Source of the DNA: a virus
Reading direction: 5' to 3' (one strand)
DNA length: 64,000 nt
Virus record (IMG/VR): IMGVR_UViG_3300035698_007174
Coordinates: 1 to 64,000 of that record
In this document: one piece after another, positions 30,665 through 39,323 of the stretch
Position numbering within the stretch: position 1 is the first letter of the stretch
How the letters are laid out: the number at the start of each line of letters is the position of its first letter
Notes under the pieces: model-generated
Databases searched by the model: none
What the model was told of the DNA's origin: nothing
What the model saw: only the letters and a program-made list of their open reading frames with translations
Translations under genes and position numbers: made by a program

Positions 30665-31495
30665 ATGGAGTCCTATAAGCTCAAACTTAAAGGAAAAAAA
30701 CACGTTTCACTATTTTGGTTAGGAGATATACACGAAGGTAATTCTAACTTTAATGTGAACAAATTCAAGATTGCAGTTGAGAGAATTAAAGAGACTGCAA
30801 AGACCAGAGAAGTAATTGTTATGTTAGGTGGAGATCAAATTGATGCCATCACACATATCGGGGATAAGAGATTTAATCCTTCTGAGATCTGTGAAAAATA
30901 TGCTTTACGGGATTTGAAAGATCTTCCCAGAAAACAGACAAAGTATCTGTATGAACTTCTGAAACCAATTGAACAATATATAAAATTGGCTCATGTTGGA
31001 AACCATGAAGAAGCATATATCAAACACAATGGCTTTGATGTTTATGACTATCTCTGTACTGATCTGCTACCGGACTGTATCAAATTAGGTTATTTGGCTA
31101 TGGGTATCCTGTCAGTGGAAGTCAATTCATTCTATTGTACTCTCCGGATCTGTTCTTCTCATGGAAATGGTGGTGGTGGTTATATGCCAGGTTATCCGGT
31201 AAACAATGTTGTGGCCCTATTCGATAAGTATGATGCTGATATATATATGATGGGACACGTCCATAAGTTGTTAGTCCATGATAAAGATGTACTTACACTA
31301 GACAAAAATGCTCAACCAGTTTATAAAACAAAATGGTATGGTGTTGGTGGTACTTTCTTGGAGACAATCAAAATCGGACATAGAAACTACTTTGAAGCTC
31401 AGAAAGGTGAGTTCTCTAAAATCGGTTTCTTGGAACTGAAAATTGATTATGCTGGCAGGGGATTTACGCATGAACTGTTAGCTCACAAGATGTAG
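30665..31495 (+). CDS. Calcineurin-like metallophosphoesterase
   Basis: The 276-residue protein has all metal-binding motifs in order: FWLGDIHEG (about residue 17), MLGGDQIDA (about 58), HVGNHEEA (about 118), CSSHGNGGG (about 165) and MMGHVHK (about 199). These bind two metal ions. Comparable phage proteins act on nucleotides, cyclic nucleotides or DNA ends. Its specificity is unknown; a second such enzyme, with a split Rad50, is encoded at 40363. Confidence 0.85.
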   Translation: MESYKLKLKGKKHVSLFWLGDIHEGNSNFNVNKFKIAVERIKETAKTREVIVMLGGDQIDAITHIGDKRFNPSEICEKYALRDLKDLPRKQTKYLYELLKPIEQYIKLAHVGNHEEAYIKHNGFDVYDYLCTDLLPDCIKLGYLAMGILSVEVNSFYCTLRICSSHGNGGGGYMPGYPVNNVVALFDKYDADIYMMGHVHKLLVHDKDVLTLDKNAQPVYKTKWYGVGGTFLETIKIGHRNYFEAQKGEFSKIGFLELKIDYAGRGFTHELLAHKM

Positions 31496-31503
31496 GAGAG
31501 AAA

Positions 31504-32004
31504 ATGAAAAAATTATTATTGTTTATGGTATTGCTGTTCTTGGTTCTCTCTTGTGCTTTTCCAGTAATTCCCAGGTATGTCCCTGAGATTTATGATGCAG
31601 ATACTTTCAAATTGGATTACTTTTTTCAATCGAAAACTTTAATTGAAATAACTGTTTGGGTTTGTGATAATGTTGAATACTTGGCAGATGAAACGGATTA
31701 TTGGCAGTCTCCAGAAGAAACATTAAGTTCGAGGATTGGAGACTGTGAGGATAAGGCTCTGCTGATTATGGTCTTGGCTTATCATAAAATTAGAATTAAA
31801 GCGAATATAAGGATTTACTATTTTGAAAAGATAAACTCCGGTCATGCTGTAGTTGAACATGATGGATGGATTTATGATGGAACAAACGGTCTACATATGA
31901 CAGAAGAGGACTATGTTCTTAACTTTGATGCAATTGAAATTGATAATTTTGATTTTCAAAGGTCAATGGATGGTGTTTATGGTTATTACTACTTTACCTA
32001 TTAG
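31504..32004 (+). CDS. Lipoprotein with transglutaminase-like cysteine peptidase domain
   Basis: The 166-residue protein has a signal peptide ending in LVLSC, a lipobox, so it would be lipid-anchored in the cell envelope. The mature part has a transglutaminase/BTLCP-type triad: SSRIGDCEDKALL (Cys near residue 81), SGHAVVE (His near 117) and IYDGTNG (Asp near 127), with the usual W...Y strand between. Such enzymes cleave or crosslink peptides, and some act on adhesins. A phage-encoded exported enzyme expressed early suggests host-envelope remodelling or superinfection exclusion. Confidence 0.75.
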   Translation: MKKLLLFMVLLFLVLSCAFPVIPRYVPEIYDADTFKLDYFFQSKTLIEITVWVCDNVEYLADETDYWQSPEETLSSRIGDCEDKALLIMVLAYHKIRIKANIRIYYFEKINSGHAVVEHDGWIYDGTNGLHMTEEDYVLNFDAIEIDNFDFQRSMDGVYGYYYFTY

Positions 32005-32012
32005 GAGGGTAT

Positions 32013-32669
32013 ATGAGAAGATGTTATAAATGTGGAAAAAAATGTGTTGATCTTTTTTGTGATGACTGCCATAAAACGAAGGTACTAGCTATTGATTTTG
32101 ATGGAACTATTATGAGCCATGTATATCCAGAGGTAGGTCCAGCCCTTCCTGATGCAATAGAGAGTATCAACAAACTGTATGATGGAGGATTTTATATTAT
32201 TATTTGGACTTGTAGATCTAATAATAATCCTGATCTGAATGATATTGAACAGATGGTCGATTGGTTAAAAGACAATGGAGTCAAATACCATAAGATAAAT
32301 GAAAATGCAGATTTTGTGGAGTGGAAAGCTCACCCAAAGATCTATGCAGATATTTATATCGATGATAAACAAATTGGTGGCTTACTACCCTGGAAGGAGA
32401 TTTATAATATGATTACTGAAAATAAGAAATATAAGAAAGGTGACATTATTCAAGTGAAAACACGAGAGTGGTTTAAAAAGAACACAAAACAGGGACCATT
32501 CGGTTTTACCAATGAAGCTGCTGAAAAAGGCCCATGTTTCTTTTCTGATCAAATGACTGTATGTTGTGAAAATAAATATGTGGTTCGTGAATCATTTGAT
32601 GATCATGTAGAGGTTTATGGTAATAAATATGTATGGGCCTACTGGATGGTTACGGGAGCCCTGATATGA
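32013..32669 (+). CDS. Zinc-ribbon / HAD-phosphatase fusion protein
   Basis: Three parts are visible in 218 residues. Residues 1-20 hold Cys pairs (CYKCGKKC, FCDDC), a small zinc ribbon. Residues 24-125 are a HAD-type phosphatase: LAIDFDGTI supplies the nucleophile Asp28 and Asp30, WTCRS gives motif II, and YIDDKQIGG supplies the last acidic pair. The remaining 95 residues begin YKKGDIIQVKTREWFKKN and resemble a small beta-barrel domain. The first two fit a nucleotide or sugar-phosphate hydrolase. The combination looks unusual. Confidence 0.7.
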   Translation: MRRCYKCGKKCVDLFCDDCHKTKVLAIDFDGTIMSHVYPEVGPALPDAIESINKLYDGGFYIIIWTCRSNNNPDLNDIEQMVDWLKDNGVKYHKINENADFVEWKAHPKIYADIYIDDKQIGGLLPWKEIYNMITENKKYKKGDIIQVKTREWFKKNTKQGPFGFTNEAAEKGPCFFSDQMTVCCENKYVVRESFDDHVEVYGNKYVWAYWMVTGALI

Positions 32670-33001
32670 AAGATTGGAAAATAGGGGATATTGTATATCT
32701 CGACAATTCTGATCTAATGATGCTTGATGATATTAATGATGATATGATAACTGGTGCGGAAGCTATTGATGAAACTATGACTCAGATTATTGGTATGGGT
32801 GTTACTCAAAATCTCAGGAAGATTATCAAAGAGCTGGCATTGGAGATGAAAAATATCAAGCGAATACCATTCTGGGAGAAAATGGATATTAAGTATGAAT
32901 TGGGAGAGTTCGATTATAGTTATAGTCCGGAAGATAAAATATTAACAATCATAGGGATAGTGGATGCTGAAGGTCGAGCAGAAGCAGCATATTACAATTA
33001 A
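32666..33001 (+). CDS. Hypothetical protein of 111 residues
   Basis: The ATG at 32666 overlaps the previous TGA and follows GGGAG. It reads MKDWKIGDIVYLDNSDLMML, then alternates acidic turns and helices (TQIIGMGVTQNLRKIIKELA) and ends VDAEGRAEAAYYN. Opening strand pattern KIGDIVYL is typical of small barrel-like domains. Function unknown. Confidence 0.6.
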   Translation: MKDWKIGDIVYLDNSDLMMLDDINDDMITGAEAIDETMTQIIGMGVTQNLRKIIKELALEMKNIKRIPFWEKMDIKYELGEFDYSYSPEDKILTIIGIVDAEGRAEAAYYN

Positions 33002-33018
33002 AGAATACTGGAGAACAA

Positions 33019-35505
33019 GTGACAAAAAAGAAGAAACCACCAACTAATTGTGAAAAATGTGGATTATGCGAGAAGTGTGAAAATCCAAAAATTAAAGTTT
33101 ATGGTAAAGGTGGCAAAGGTATTCTAATTGTTGCTCAATCTCCTGATAAGAGAGCTGATGAAGAGAATGATATTTTCAACAGTAGGGCAGGAAAGATAGT
33201 CAGGAGAGCTTTAAAGGACAATGGACTTAATTTGGAAGAGGACTGCTGGCTTGTCTACTCCGTTCGGTGTAGAAATAAAGTGGGATCTCCCACAAACTTA
33301 CAAGTAAAAATGTGTAGAAGGTATCTTCATAGAGTCGTCCGGACACATAAACCAAAGAAGATAATTACTTTGGGTTTGGTTTCTCTGCAGGGTTTGATCG
33401 GACATAAAGAATCGATTACTGCTATGGAAAAATGGATGGGCCAAAAGATTCCAGACCAGGATTTTAAGTGTTGGATTTATCCTACTTATCACCCTCTGTA
33501 TCTTCTGGCTAATGACCGAAATATTCCTCTGTGGCGAAGATTTAAAAAACAGATGACTCTTGCCTTAGAACATGATCAGGAGTTTCTTGTGGATACTCCG
33601 GATATTGAGATTATATCAGGACTTGGAGGGATTGAAGATCTGTTGATTAAACTACAGTCTGAAGAATATTTGACTGTGGATTTTGAGACTTCCGGATTGA
33701 AACCCCATGCAAAAGGTCACTTCATTTACTCGATGGCCTTTACTACTACCAGTGGAAAGTCTTATGCTTTTCTGGTCCCGCATGATGTGATGACTCCGCA
33801 TACACTTGATCTACTCAAGGATCTGTTTACTAATCCGAAGATCAAATTGATCGGTCAGAATATTAAATTTGAGACTCAGTGGTGTTATAATACTTTGGGG
33901 TTTTGGATAACAAATTGGTATTGGGATACTATGCTGGCTACTCATGTTATTGATAACAGAGGTGGAATAACTGGCTTGAAGTTTCAAACTTGTGTGAAGT
34001 TTGGGGTATCCGGTTATGGAAATGAGATGAAGCAGTACTTTAAAACAGCTACTTCAAACGCATTCAATAAAATCAAAGAAGCTCCTGTAGAGAAGATGTT
34101 GCACTATAATGGACTAGATACTCATTACACCTACAAACTTGCATTAGATCAAATGGCGGTGGTACAGGGCTCAAGAATAGAAGGGGGTTATGAGTTACTT
34201 CACGAAGGAATATTGGCATTTAGTAAAGTAGAGCAAACTGGCATTCGAGTAGATATGGATTACTGCTCTAAAACCTATGTGGTATTAGAAAAGCAGATGA
34301 TCATATTGAAGAAAGAAATCATGGAATCTGAGGAAATTAAATCCTGGGTTCCAAAGCCAAAGTCAAAAACTTCGGAGTTCAATTTCAATTCTACTCCTCA
34401 GTTGAAACATTTACTGGTTGATATTCTGAATATTAAATCAGATAAGATGACCCCTGGCGGTGGAGTTTCAATGGATCAAGAAGCTCTGGGATCTATCGAT
34501 ATTCCATTTACGAATAAGATTTTAGAGTATAGGAAATTGGTTAAGTTAAGAGATACTTATTTGAAGGGAATTATAAATGAGACAATTCCTGAAAACAATA
34601 TGTATTTGCTCCGGTGTATGTTCAATTTGCATACTGCGATTACTTACAGATCATCATCCTCTCTGATTAACTTTCAGAATATGCCAAAGAGAGATGAGGT
34701 TGCAAAGAAGTTGATCCGGTCTGCCATTATTCCCCGAGAAGGGAATATGCTTGTCGGGTTTGATTATTCTGGTGTCGAGGTTGTGATTGGGTGTTGCTAC
34801 CACAAAGACGAGAATATGATCCGCTATGTGACTAATCCGGATACAAATATGCACAGGGACCAGGGAGCTAATTTGTTCCTGAAACCGAAAGAAGATATTA
34901 CTGAGAATGAAAGATACTTAGCGAAGAATGGATTTGTCTTCCCTGAGTTCTATGGAGATTGGTGGAAATCTTGTGCCGAAAACTTGTGGCCTAGAATAGA
35001 AGCATCGACAAAGAAACATCTCAAAACTCAAGGGATTAAGAAGCTGGAGCATTTTGCAGAACACGTCCGGAAAGTGGAAGACAAATTATGGAAAGAATCT
35101 TTCCCTGGGTATGGAGAATGGCGAATCAAAATGTGGGAGCGGTATCAGAAATGTGGGTATGTTGATCTAAAGACAGGGTTCCGATGTACCGGACTCATGC
35201 AGAGAAAAGAGGTAACAAACTATCCTATTCAGGGATCAGCTTTTCATTGCACTGTTTGGTCTTTCATTCAATTAGAAGAACTGCTGAGAACTTCTAAGTT
35301 TAAGAGTACTCTGATTGGTCAGATCCATGATGAGATTGTCTTTGATGTTGTACCAGATGAATATGCAGAATTGTCTGTTTTGATTAAGGACATTATGTGT
35401 AATAAGATTAGAGAACACTGGCCCTGGATTATAGTTCCATTGGAAGTAAAGGCTGATGTTTATAAAATAAATGGAAATTGGTCAGAACAAAATGAAAATT
35501 TTTGA
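33019..35505 (+). CDS. UDG-domain / exonuclease / family A DNA polymerase fusion
   Basis: The 828-residue protein starts with GTG (GGAG eight bases upstream). Residues 11-20 carry four Cys (CEKCGLCEKC), and the following 170 residues have the layout of family 4-type uracil-DNA glycosylases: IVAQSPDKRADEE, SRAGKIVRRAL, and YPTYHPLYLL near residue 160. A 3'-5' exonuclease follows with VDFETSGL (Asp222, Glu224). The polymerase part has LVGFDYSGVEVV (motif A), a motif B with RYLAKNGFVFPEFYG, and IGQIHDEIVFDV (motif C). SPO1-like phages have comparable fusions. The glycosylase motif I is degenerate. Confidence 0.85.
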   Translation: MTKKKKPPTNCEKCGLCEKCENPKIKVYGKGGKGILIVAQSPDKRADEENDIFNSRAGKIVRRALKDNGLNLEEDCWLVYSVRCRNKVGSPTNLQVKMCRRYLHRVVRTHKPKKIITLGLVSLQGLIGHKESITAMEKWMGQKIPDQDFKCWIYPTYHPLYLLANDRNIPLWRRFKKQMTLALEHDQEFLVDTPDIEIISGLGGIEDLLIKLQSEEYLTVDFETSGLKPHAKGHFIYSMAFTTTSGKSYAFLVPHDVMTPHTLDLLKDLFTNPKIKLIGQNIKFETQWCYNTLGFWITNWYWDTMLATHVIDNRGGITGLKFQTCVKFGVSGYGNEMKQYFKTATSNAFNKIKEAPVEKMLHYNGLDTHYTYKLALDQMAVVQGSRIEGGYELLHEGILAFSKVEQTGIRVDMDYCSKTYVVLEKQMIILKKEIMESEEIKSWVPKPKSKTSEFNFNSTPQLKHLLVDILNIKSDKMTPGGGVSMDQEALGSIDIPFTNKILEYRKLVKLRDTYLKGIINETIPENNMYLLRCMFNLHTAITYRSSSSLINFQNMPKRDEVAKKLIRSAIIPREGNMLVGFDYSGVEVVIGCCYHKDENMIRYVTNPDTNMHRDQGANLFLKPKEDITENERYLAKNGFVFPEFYGDWWKSCAENLWPRIEASTKKHLKTQGIKKLEHFAEHVRKVEDKLWKESFPGYGEWRIKMWERYQKCGYVDLKTGFRCTGLMQRKEVTNYPIQGSAFHCTVWSFIQLEELLRTSKFKSTLIGQIHDEIVFDVVPDEYAELSVLIKDIMCNKIREHWPWIIVPLEVKADVYKINGNWSEQNENF

Positions 35506-35515
35506 TTCTTTACGG

Positions 35516-35521
35516 TATAAT
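35516..35521 (+). promoter_or_regulatory. -10 box in a TACGGTATAATTAGATAAGGAG block
   Basis: Almost the same block as at 27635. The TATAAT ends nine bases before AAGGAG, so the leader is very short. No good -35. Confidence 0.5.
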
Positions 35522-35537
35522 TAGATAAGGAGTGTTT

Positions 35538-35798
35538 ATGGTAAAGATAAATCGAGAAGGAGTCGAAACAGCAAATTTGTTTGATCTATCAGAAGAACGG
35601 GTAGAGCAATTAGTAAATCTGTCGGATTATATTTATAAGACAAGTGTTGATATGGGTGAAATTTTCGAGAGATTGTTTCACTTACAAGAGGACAAGATCA
35701 TTACTGAGGGGGAAACATACTTTCTCATCTATGGTTTTGGTGGTCTTATGATTATGCTGGCAGCTGAAAAGGAAGAGAAGAAGAAGGAGGACAAATGA
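35538..35798 (+). CDS. Hypothetical protein of 86 residues
   Basis: ATG 35538 is seven bases after AAGGAG. The protein reads MVKINREGVETANLFDLSEE and has a helical coiled part (VEQLVNLSDYIYKTSVDM), a C-terminal membrane-like GFGGLMIML, and a Glu/Lys tail. It overlaps the next start. Unknown role; precedes recombination genes. Confidence 0.6.
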   Translation: MVKINREGVETANLFDLSEERVEQLVNLSDYIYKTSVDMGEIFERLFHLQEDKIITEGETYFLIYGFGGLMIMLAAEKEEKKKEDK

Positions 35799-36259
35799 AG
35801 TATCGAGAAGACATTGCTATTGACAAGGACTGCTTAGACATAGAGTGGTTACAACAGGCTGATAAGTATATGAAGTATCTGAAAATGGCTGTTTTTGCTG
35901 AGTCTAAAAAATTAAAAGCAAAAGTTGGTTTAGATGTTTTGGAAGCTACTTTAGATGGTGAAGTTCGGGAAGAACTACTTGACGAAGGAAAGAAAGCAAC
36001 GGAAGCAATAGTGAAAAACCTGGTGACTAGACACCCCAAGAGGGTTAAAGCTGTCCATGAACTTATTGAAATTACAGAAGAATATAATCTTCTGGCTTCT
36101 GCTGTTCGAGCATTCGAGCAACGGAAAAAAGCATTAGAAAAACTTGTTGAGTTACATAATGCAGGATACTTTGGTCAACCTAAATCGAAGACTCCGGTAA
36201 CCCATGACACTATACAGGATCGACAAAGAGATAAATTAAAAGCTAGGAGGACAGAATAA
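35795..36259 (+). CDS. Helical protein of 154 residues, possible recombination accessory factor
   Basis: MKYREDIAIDKDCLDIEWLQQ starts a strongly helical, charged chain. A repeated pattern of KK/EE and hydrophobics runs through residue 115, and the final part contains PVTHDTIQDRQRDK. Proteins of this size and make-up lie next to SSB and RecA in many phages, but I do not know a defined function. It overlaps the SSB gene by one base. Confidence 0.55.
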   Translation: MKYREDIAIDKDCLDIEWLQQADKYMKYLKMAVFAESKKLKAKVGLDVLEATLDGEVREELLDEGKKATEAIVKNLVTRHPKRVKAVHELIEITEEYNLLASAVRAFEQRKKALEKLVELHNAGYFGQPKSKTPVTHDTIQDRQRDKLKARRTE

Positions 36260-37281
36260 TGGCTAAGAAAGGTGCATACGCAAAATTAAAAACAAACACC
36301 AAAGACAATCTTGATAATAAAGATAAGTTTGTTGGTGGTGGTTCTCATACTTTAAACCTTCCAGAAGGAACAAAGTTTGTTGAGACTAAAAAAGGAACAA
36401 ACAGATGGAAAATTATTCCTTACCTGATTGGTTCTGAAAATCACCCATTGGTTGTTGAAGGTAGAAGAGAAGTCGGTGATCCTGATTATGTTCTTGACAT
36501 ATGGGTTCATAGATTTATTGGTCCGGACAACAACAACTTTGTCTGTCCTAAAATGAACTACCATCAAAGATGCCCTATCTGTGAAGAAGTGGATCGTTTA
36601 AAAGCTATAATGGATGAAGCTGGTGATAAAAATATTCAAGACAAAATTGACAGCATCAAAGCAAAAAGAAGAGTAATCTATAATGTTGTCAACCTAAATT
36701 CTGAAGAATTAAATGTTCAGATATTTGAAGCAAGTCACTACAAGTTTGAAAAACCCTTACTTGAAGAAGCAGCTTCAGATGAATCATTAGAAGTGGTTTG
36801 TTTTTCTGATCCTGATGAAAATTGGGTACTCAAACTTCGGGGAGCAGCCGGAACACATGGTGGTCGGAAGTTTATCGAGTTTACTAAGTTTGACTTTGAA
36901 GAAGATGATGAAGACTTTGATGATGATTGGTTGGACGAAGCCTATGTCCTGGACTCTCTGTTAAATATACCTGACTATGAAACAATCAAAGAAGGTTTTT
37001 ATGGTCCGGATGAGTACGAAGGGGGCGAAGCGGAAGTGGGAGAAGAAGCTCCAAAGAAAAGAAGTAGAAAGAAAAAAGTAGTCGATGAAGAACCGGAAGA
37101 AGTGGAAGAGGAAGAAGCTCCAAAGAAACGTGGCCGGAAGAAAAAAGAAGTTAAAGAAGAAGTGGGTGAAGACGATCTTTGTCCTCATGGATTTGTCCCT
37201 GAGACTGACTGTGATGAACATGAAGAGTGTGATGACTGTGAGTACTGGGATGACTGTATAGAACGAAAGAAGGAGAAATAA
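36259..37281 (+). CDS. Single-stranded DNA-binding protein, gp32-like with extended tail
   Basis: The 340-residue protein has a basic N-terminus, then GTNRWKIIPYLIG and WVHRFIG, and a zinc site with CPKMNYHQRCPICEEVD (Cys94, His100-region, Cys103, Cys106). This C-H-C-C site is the feature of the T4 gp32 and T7-like families of phage SSB. A central domain follows, then acidic DDEDFDDDWLDEAY. The C-terminal 80 residues alternate acidic runs and Lys/Arg runs (APKKRSRKKK, APKKRGRKKK) and end in a Cys-rich segment with five Cys. The acidic tail would recruit partners; basic runs are unusual for an SSB tail. Confidence 0.75.
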   Translation: MAKKGAYAKLKTNTKDNLDNKDKFVGGGSHTLNLPEGTKFVETKKGTNRWKIIPYLIGSENHPLVVEGRREVGDPDYVLDIWVHRFIGPDNNNFVCPKMNYHQRCPICEEVDRLKAIMDEAGDKNIQDKIDSIKAKRRVIYNVVNLNSEELNVQIFEASHYKFEKPLLEEAASDESLEVVCFSDPDENWVLKLRGAAGTHGGRKFIEFTKFDFEEDDEDFDDDWLDEAYVLDSLLNIPDYETIKEGFYGPDEYEGGEAEVGEEAPKKRSRKKKVVDEEPEEVEEEEAPKKRGRKKKEVKEEVGEDDLCPHGFVPETDCDEHEECDDCEYWDDCIERKKEK

Positions 37282-37284
37282 GCT

Positions 37285-38361
37285 ATGCCGAGAAAAAGTG
37301 AAGTGTCTGACTTAGCTCAACAAGTAAAGCACTCCCCTCGCAAAAAAGCAGCAAAGAAGACTGTTCACAAATTCTGCCCCTCTGGAATCACACTTATGGA
37401 TTGTGCTTCCGGAGGAGGTAAAGGCATTGGGGTTTTCGGTAAGATTCTAAATATTGTTGGAGAAGAATCTACCGGAAAAACCATAATGTGTTGTGAGATA
37501 ATTGCAGCTGCCAAAAACTTGTTGGGGAAAAAATTGAGATGGCATTATGATGATGGGGAGAATGGATTTACTTTTGACTCTCAGGAGTTGTATGGTATGG
37601 ATATATTGGATCCTTCTGGGGAACCATCAAGAACAATTGAAGATTTTGAATTGAATATCCATCTGTTCATGGAATCTTTAGAGGAGGATGAATATGGTAT
37701 TTACATTCTTGATTCCCTGGATGGTTTGTCTTCCGAAGCTGAAGAAGACTATTTTGATAAGAAATTAAAGAAAGCTGAGAAGGGAGAAAAATTAGAGAAG
37801 GGAACTTATAACTTGACAAAACAAAAAGAGTTCTCTGCCTTTTTCCGAGTAATGTCAAATGATATTAGTAAGAAGAAAGTTTTTCTAATTGTTATATCCC
37901 AGGTCCGGTATAAAATCGGTGCTAATTTGTTTGCCTGTCAATGGCAGAGAACAGGTGGAAAGGCTATGGACTTTTATGCTGCCGGAGTATGCTGGCTAAA
38001 GGTGGTCCAGAAACATATCAAGAAAGGCAGGGAAACAGGGAACACAGTTCTTGCCAAGATGAAGAAGAACAAATTGTGGAAACCCCATAGAGGTTGCTAC
38101 TTTGATATTCTTTTTGATTATGGGGTTGACAACATTTTCTCGAACCTTGTTTTCCTATTTGATCTGAGAACTGTAAAAGGTGAAATGAAGAAGACAATTA
38201 AAATTGATTGGGATGAGGGACATTTAGAGATGACTCTGGCTGCAGCGGTTCAACACATTGAAGACAATGGTTTAGAAGATGAACTGTCTCAGAGGGTTGT
38301 TGAGAAGTGGAATGCTATTGAAGAATCTATTTCATGTAAAGATCGAAAGAGGAGATATTGA
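37285..38361 (+). CDS. recA: RecA/UvsX-type recombinase
   Basis: The 358-residue protein has Walker A GEESTGKT at residues 59-66, LRWHYDDGENGF, ILDSLDGLS (Walker B), and a glutamine-bearing VISQVRYKIG. It is followed by GGKAMDFYAAGVCWL, as in RecA-type proteins. N-terminal residues are basic. It lies directly after the SSB gene and upstream of the RuvC-like nuclease and Rad50-Mre11-like genes, an operon for recombination-dependent replication. Confidence 0.9.
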   Translation: MPRKSEVSDLAQQVKHSPRKKAAKKTVHKFCPSGITLMDCASGGGKGIGVFGKILNIVGEESTGKTIMCCEIIAAAKNLLGKKLRWHYDDGENGFTFDSQELYGMDILDPSGEPSRTIEDFELNIHLFMESLEEDEYGIYILDSLDGLSSEAEEDYFDKKLKKAEKGEKLEKGTYNLTKQKEFSAFFRVMSNDISKKKVFLIVISQVRYKIGANLFACQWQRTGGKAMDFYAAGVCWLKVVQKHIKKGRETGNTVLAKMKKNKLWKPHRGCYFDILFDYGVDNIFSNLVFLFDLRTVKGEMKKTIKIDWDEGHLEMTLAAAVQHIEDNGLEDELSQRVVEKWNAIEESISCKDRKRRY

Positions 38362-38516
38362 TGGAGATATTTGCAATATTAGTATTTGGAGTTATTTGTT
38401 TTTTCATTGGTATAGTGTATGGCAGTCCAGTTTATAAATTGAAGATCAACTTTCCAAAAGATGTATCAGATGAAGAGTGGACTAAAGATGTGTGGATGGT
38501 GAATGATGATGAGTAA
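38361..38516 (+). CDS. Small single-span membrane protein of 51 residues
   Basis: The ATG at 38361 overlaps the RecA stop (TGATG). The chain reads MEIFAILVFGVICFFIGIVY followed by GSPVYKLKINFPKD and an acidic end. One N-terminal span and a short soluble tail. It also overlaps the next gene by 14 bases. Unknown function. Confidence 0.6.
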   Translation: MEIFAILVFGVICFFIGIVYGSPVYKLKINFPKDVSDEEWTKDVWMVNDDE

Positions 38517-39066
38517 AACATATATCGGGATTGATAATGGCGTGTCCGGAACAATCGGGATCATTACAAAAGATGAAGTATGTAACTTTTGTAAGACTCC
38601 AGTAAAGAATGTAAATAACTACCAAAAGCCAGCAAAGAGAAAAAAGAAAGTAAAACCTGGAATGAAACCTGGAACAGAACCAAAAGTAAAACCTGGCTTG
38701 GTTCAGAAAAAACTCAATAGAATTGATCATGAGGAGTTAGCTCTGTTAATAGGATACTTAGGTGATGATACACTTGCCATCATTGAAAGGCCAATGGTGA
38801 ATGCTACTAGGTTTAATGCTTCTCTCTCTGCTGTGAGGGCATTGGAAGCTACATTAGTGGTGCTAGAAGAGTTAGAGATTCCTTATATATTTTGTGATTC
38901 CCGTGAATGGCAGAAGGTGATGCTCCCTGCAGGAACTAAAGGAGATGCTCTAAAGACAGAAAGTAAAAGAGTTGGGAATGAGTTGTTTCCTCAATTTGCT
39001 GATGTTAAACACCCTGATCGGGATGGGATATTGATTGCTGAGTATGCAAGGAGAATGAAGCTATGA
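38503..39066 (+). CDS. RuvC-like Holliday junction nuclease
   Basis: Three ATGs follow each other (38503, 38506, 38509); any is possible. The 187-residue protein opens [20 protein letters not shown] with an RNase H-fold Asp, then [14 protein letters not shown] (Glu near residue 93), and ends [18 protein letters not shown] (two Asp), which form the metal site. Between lies a Lys/Pro-rich insertion (about residues 40-65). It would resolve branched DNA before packaging. Confidence 0.8.
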   Translation: MMMSKTYIGIDNGVSGTIGIITKDEVCNFCKTPVKNVNNYQKPAKRKKKVKPGMKPGTEPKVKPGLVQKKLNRIDHEELALLIGYLGDDTLAIIERPMVNATRFNASLSAVRALEATLVVLEELEIPYIFCDSREWQKVMLPAGTKGDALKTESKRVGNELFPQFADVKHPDRDGILIAEYARRMKL

Positions 39067-39323
39067 GTAAAGAATGTCATGATTGTGGGGTTGAGAAAGG
39101 AAAACAGCATATGCCTGGTTGTGACTGGGAAGAATGTCCTTTTTGTGGCGACCAGTTACTTAGCTGTACCTGTTGTTATGATATTCTTGATATAGATTCC
39201 TCTCAAGAACCGATATACTCACAAGGATTAAATGAAGAACAATCTAGTAAGTGGGAAGAGATTTTAAAGAATAGAGGATACATTCTATACGGGGATGAAA
39301 AAAGATTTGGAGAAGCACTATGA
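39063..39323 (+). CDS. Small zinc-finger protein of 86 residues
   Basis: The N-terminal 50 residues contain seven Cys in CxxC-like pairs (ECHDCG, ECPFCG, CTCC), with a His in KQHMPGC. The C-terminal part is helical with [12 protein letters not shown]. Small zinc proteins of this form occur in phage replication regions. It overlaps both neighbours. Confidence 0.65.
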   Translation: MSKECHDCGVEKGKQHMPGCDWEECPFCGDQLLSCTCCYDILDIDSSQEPIYSQGLNEEQSSKWEEILKNRGYILYGDEKRFGEAL

